A stretch of DNA of 64,000 nucleotides. It comes from Onchocerca lupi (lineage: Eukaryota > Nematoda > Chromadorea > Rhabditida > Onchocercidae). The notes below the pieces were generated by a model that saw only the letters and a list, made by a program, of their open reading frames with translations, ran no database searches and was not told the DNA's origin. Position 1 is the first letter of the stretch. The number at the start of each line of letters is the position of its first letter. Positions 61,764 through 64,000 of this stretch are shown in pieces. Made by a program: the position numbers and the translations under genes. The stretch is from positions 1-64,000 of the forward strand of contig JAOVVO010000177.1 of assembly GCA_028564675.1 (NCBI GenBank). The letters are read 5' to 3'.

Positions 61764-64000
61764 CCATGTAAGATCAAAACTTCTTCGCATCAATTTTCCG
61801 AAAAATTTTGTTTTAGCTAAATTAAACTTATTACTTTAAGTTGCGGTCTGTTTACAAAATACCAAAATTTTTTTGTAAAGTTTAAAACTGCTCACAGAAA
61901 ACAACAAATCAAAGTTCGAGATAATTTCGTTATTGCTAAACAGACATACGTGAGAGAGAAAATTTCAGGAACTATACTGGATTTTTTCTGAATTCAGTTA
62001 CATTTCTGAATTTTGAATTCAGTTACTTATGTCCTCGAAAATTAGACTTAATCAGAAAATGACTCAGCGAGATTTTTAAAAATGTCTGTACTCTAAAAAC
62101 GTTTCAATCAAAATTGTTAGAAAGAATGAGTCAATTTAATTTTATCACTTGTTTTGCGAGGTAACCAAAGAGATATGTTAGTCTGGGATTTAGTCATTAC
62201 TCATCACAATGAAGGGATAATTAGAGAAAAAGAAATCAAATAATTTGCGCAAAAATGGTCCTATCTCTAGATATGATAATGAATTATCTATTCAGGAACC
62301 ACTCGTGCATAAAAATCATTATCTAAGCTGAAAATATAATGAAGAGAAGTCAGCAAAAAAACTCTATGAAGCTAAACTATAATTTACTAAAAGATCACAG
62401 GATAAAATTACTGACAGTTATACTGAAAAAAAGCTCATTTCCAAATATAAAGGACTTTAAGACAGTAATTCTATAAAAAAAGACAGTGATTCTACAGAAA
62501 AAAAAGTGAAAAATTTAAGCCGAAACTGATTTATGGAAAATTATAATGATATTTAAAAAAAAAAAGATGATATAACTGACTTAAATAAATGTGAATTTTT
62601 TCACACCATTAAATACATCTATATCTATACAAGGAAAAAAAAAGCATTCTGAAAGCAAACTTTAATGTATCTTTAGGAGGAAAAATTAAAACTAGTCTTA
62701 TTTTCAGAAAGATATGATAATATCAGCATGTGATCCGTGATGGTACGCTAATGCCTATTTAATTAATCGTAAGATTGGTAAAAAAGTTATCGAAAGATCC
62801 TACTGGTTAAAATTCAACAAAATGATTGATTATGAAAAGTAGAATTTGAATGGCACTCATTTCAGACTATGTTTAGTTCTACCATCAAAAACCTGCATTA
62901 CTTCTATTGTTATGAAAGAAAAATGCCTGATCTGACTCAACAGTAAAATTAGGCTCATTCTTAGGGGTAAAAGTAGATTAATTCATAGTAATACAGGTAG
63001 GCTAATCTTAGCAGCATAAGTAAGCCAATCCATAGCAGTAAAAACAGGGCCACATTCAATACAACCAACGGACAATGAAAAGACAACATAAACGAATCAG
63101 CGATAAAGCGTCAATAATATCAGAATTCTTCATATGGTCTTCAGCAGTTTCAGTCCAGACATTATGAACTCTTTTGTCTCAATCGAGAGAAAAATCCTGA
63201 TATGCAGAGAAGGAAAAAAGAAAAGGCGGAGGCAAGGAGGGGCAAGATAAAACGAACAAGTTGGAGTTTTCCAGGCTGCTAATTAGGCGCAACTTTTTGA
63301 GGGAAGCAATCTTTAAACAGGACAAATAACCTATTGAGTGGTAATATTGAATTTAGGATGAGATTAGAAACCTAATTTGTATATGATGAAAAATAGAATA
63401 AATGAATATAATATTTATCACTTCAATAGCATTGGATCAAATGAAATACTAAATTTTTTCTTATTTTGATGAAAAAATTGGAAGACTAAAAGAAGAAATA
63501 AAAAGTCTCAGAAGTCCCTTTGAATTTTGCGGAATAATTCGAATCTGTCAAAAATGTGAGTTTCACACATTTTCTTTATTGTCCTAATCATCTTAAATCT
63601 GTACAAACGCAACTTTTCATTAGATGGTTCCATTTGAGATGAAATATACTAATGCTTGCAAGTAAAGAAATATTATTATGATTAGCATAGTTCGTTACAT
63701 TACCATTGCACTGAAATGAAAATATGATCAAAGTGATGTAATGACTATTCTGCAGTTCAGATTTTTATATGCAAGCATTTGATTGAAGAAATATGCAAAA
63801 ATGCTAGGTCCTACTGGCAAATTGAACATGTAACACCTGTGGAAGAAATAATTCCCAAAATTTCGTCATTTCCTAGAAAAACTTTGAAATTTTTATCCCT
63901 ATCAATAGATTCTGTATTTGCCATAACTTTTAACTTCTATTTTCCCTGCATCAATGATTTCTTTTATCAAAAAAAGTGAAAAAAAGAAAAAAAATCGTTT
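61764..64000. other. Upstream of cct-3, no gene recognised
   Basis: Should contain the cct-3 promoter. I see no coding exon on either strand and no tRNA-like or structural RNA. A degenerate 24-25-bp tandem repeat is listed at 62941-63062, and a near-duplicate of about 20 bases (GACAGTAATTCTA, GACAGTGATTCTA) lies around 62461-62500. Confidence 0.5.
62941..63062. repeat. Degenerate 24-25-bp tandem repeat, about five units
   Basis: Five successive units resemble GTAAAA-TAGGCTAATTCATAGCA with several substitutions each, spanning 122 bases. The divergence between units indicates an old array. No coding frame runs through it. Confidence 0.6.

Noticed and set aside
1..64000. tRNA, rRNA, snRNA or CRISPR features
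   Set aside because: I saw no B-box-like TTCGANTCC with a paired acceptor stem, no rRNA core motifs and no regularly spaced identical repeats with unique spacers.

Overview
The window reads as nuclear DNA of a parasitic nematode, most likely a filarial or other spirurid worm. It is strongly AT-rich (about 70% or more by eye) and has many short exons bounded by GT...TTTCAG introns. It carries a nematode-type FMRFamide-like neuropeptide gene, and one intron holds a degraded fragment of a bacterial infB (IF-2) gene, which is most simply explained as a nuclear insertion of Wolbachia endosymbiont DNA. There are no bacterial operons, phage genes, CRISPR arrays, rRNAs or tRNAs that I can recognise. 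Exon coordinates were read by hand from splice signals, reading phase and protein similarity, with no transcript support.

Layout. Bases 1-11.9 kb are mostly non-coding, with two isolated exon-like segments (2850-2954 and 5987-6196), small hairpins and one arm of an inverted dispersed repeat. Bases 11962-13846 (+) hold a five-exon gene for a lysine/glutamate-rich protein with one C-terminal membrane segment, incomplete at the 5' end. Bases 14.3-28.0 kb are a gene desert with foldback elements, including a 31-bp perfect inverted repeat and a MITE-like hairpin of about 190 bp. Bases 28036-29358 (+) encode a secreted neuropeptide precursor of the flp-16 type. Bases 31222-34078 (+) encode a divergent PP1-like Ser/Thr phosphatase in seven exons.

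Bases 34994-56581 (-) are filled by one very large gene, the autophagy tethering factor EPG-5, in about 47 exons (about 2,500 residues). Bases 57551-61722 (-) encode CCT-3, the gamma subunit of the TRiC/CCT chaperonin, in 11 exons (547 residues) with one GC-AG intron. cct-3 lies about 970 bp upstream of epg-5 on the same strand. Both have TTTCAG-like sites just before their start codons, so trans-splicing or a shared transcription unit is possible but unproven. The last 2.2 kb show no gene, only a degenerate 24-bp tandem repeat.

The genes do not form one pathway: CCT-3 folds actin and tubulin, EPG-5 matures autophagosomes, the phosphatase is a signalling enzyme (perhaps germline or sperm specific) and the FLP precursor is neuronal. 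The points most worth following are the infB relic inside epg-5, the vertebrate-like length of this EPG-5, its unresolved junctions and the extra coding-like segments in one intron, the single-peptide flp-16-like precursor, and the foldback and dispersed repeats.
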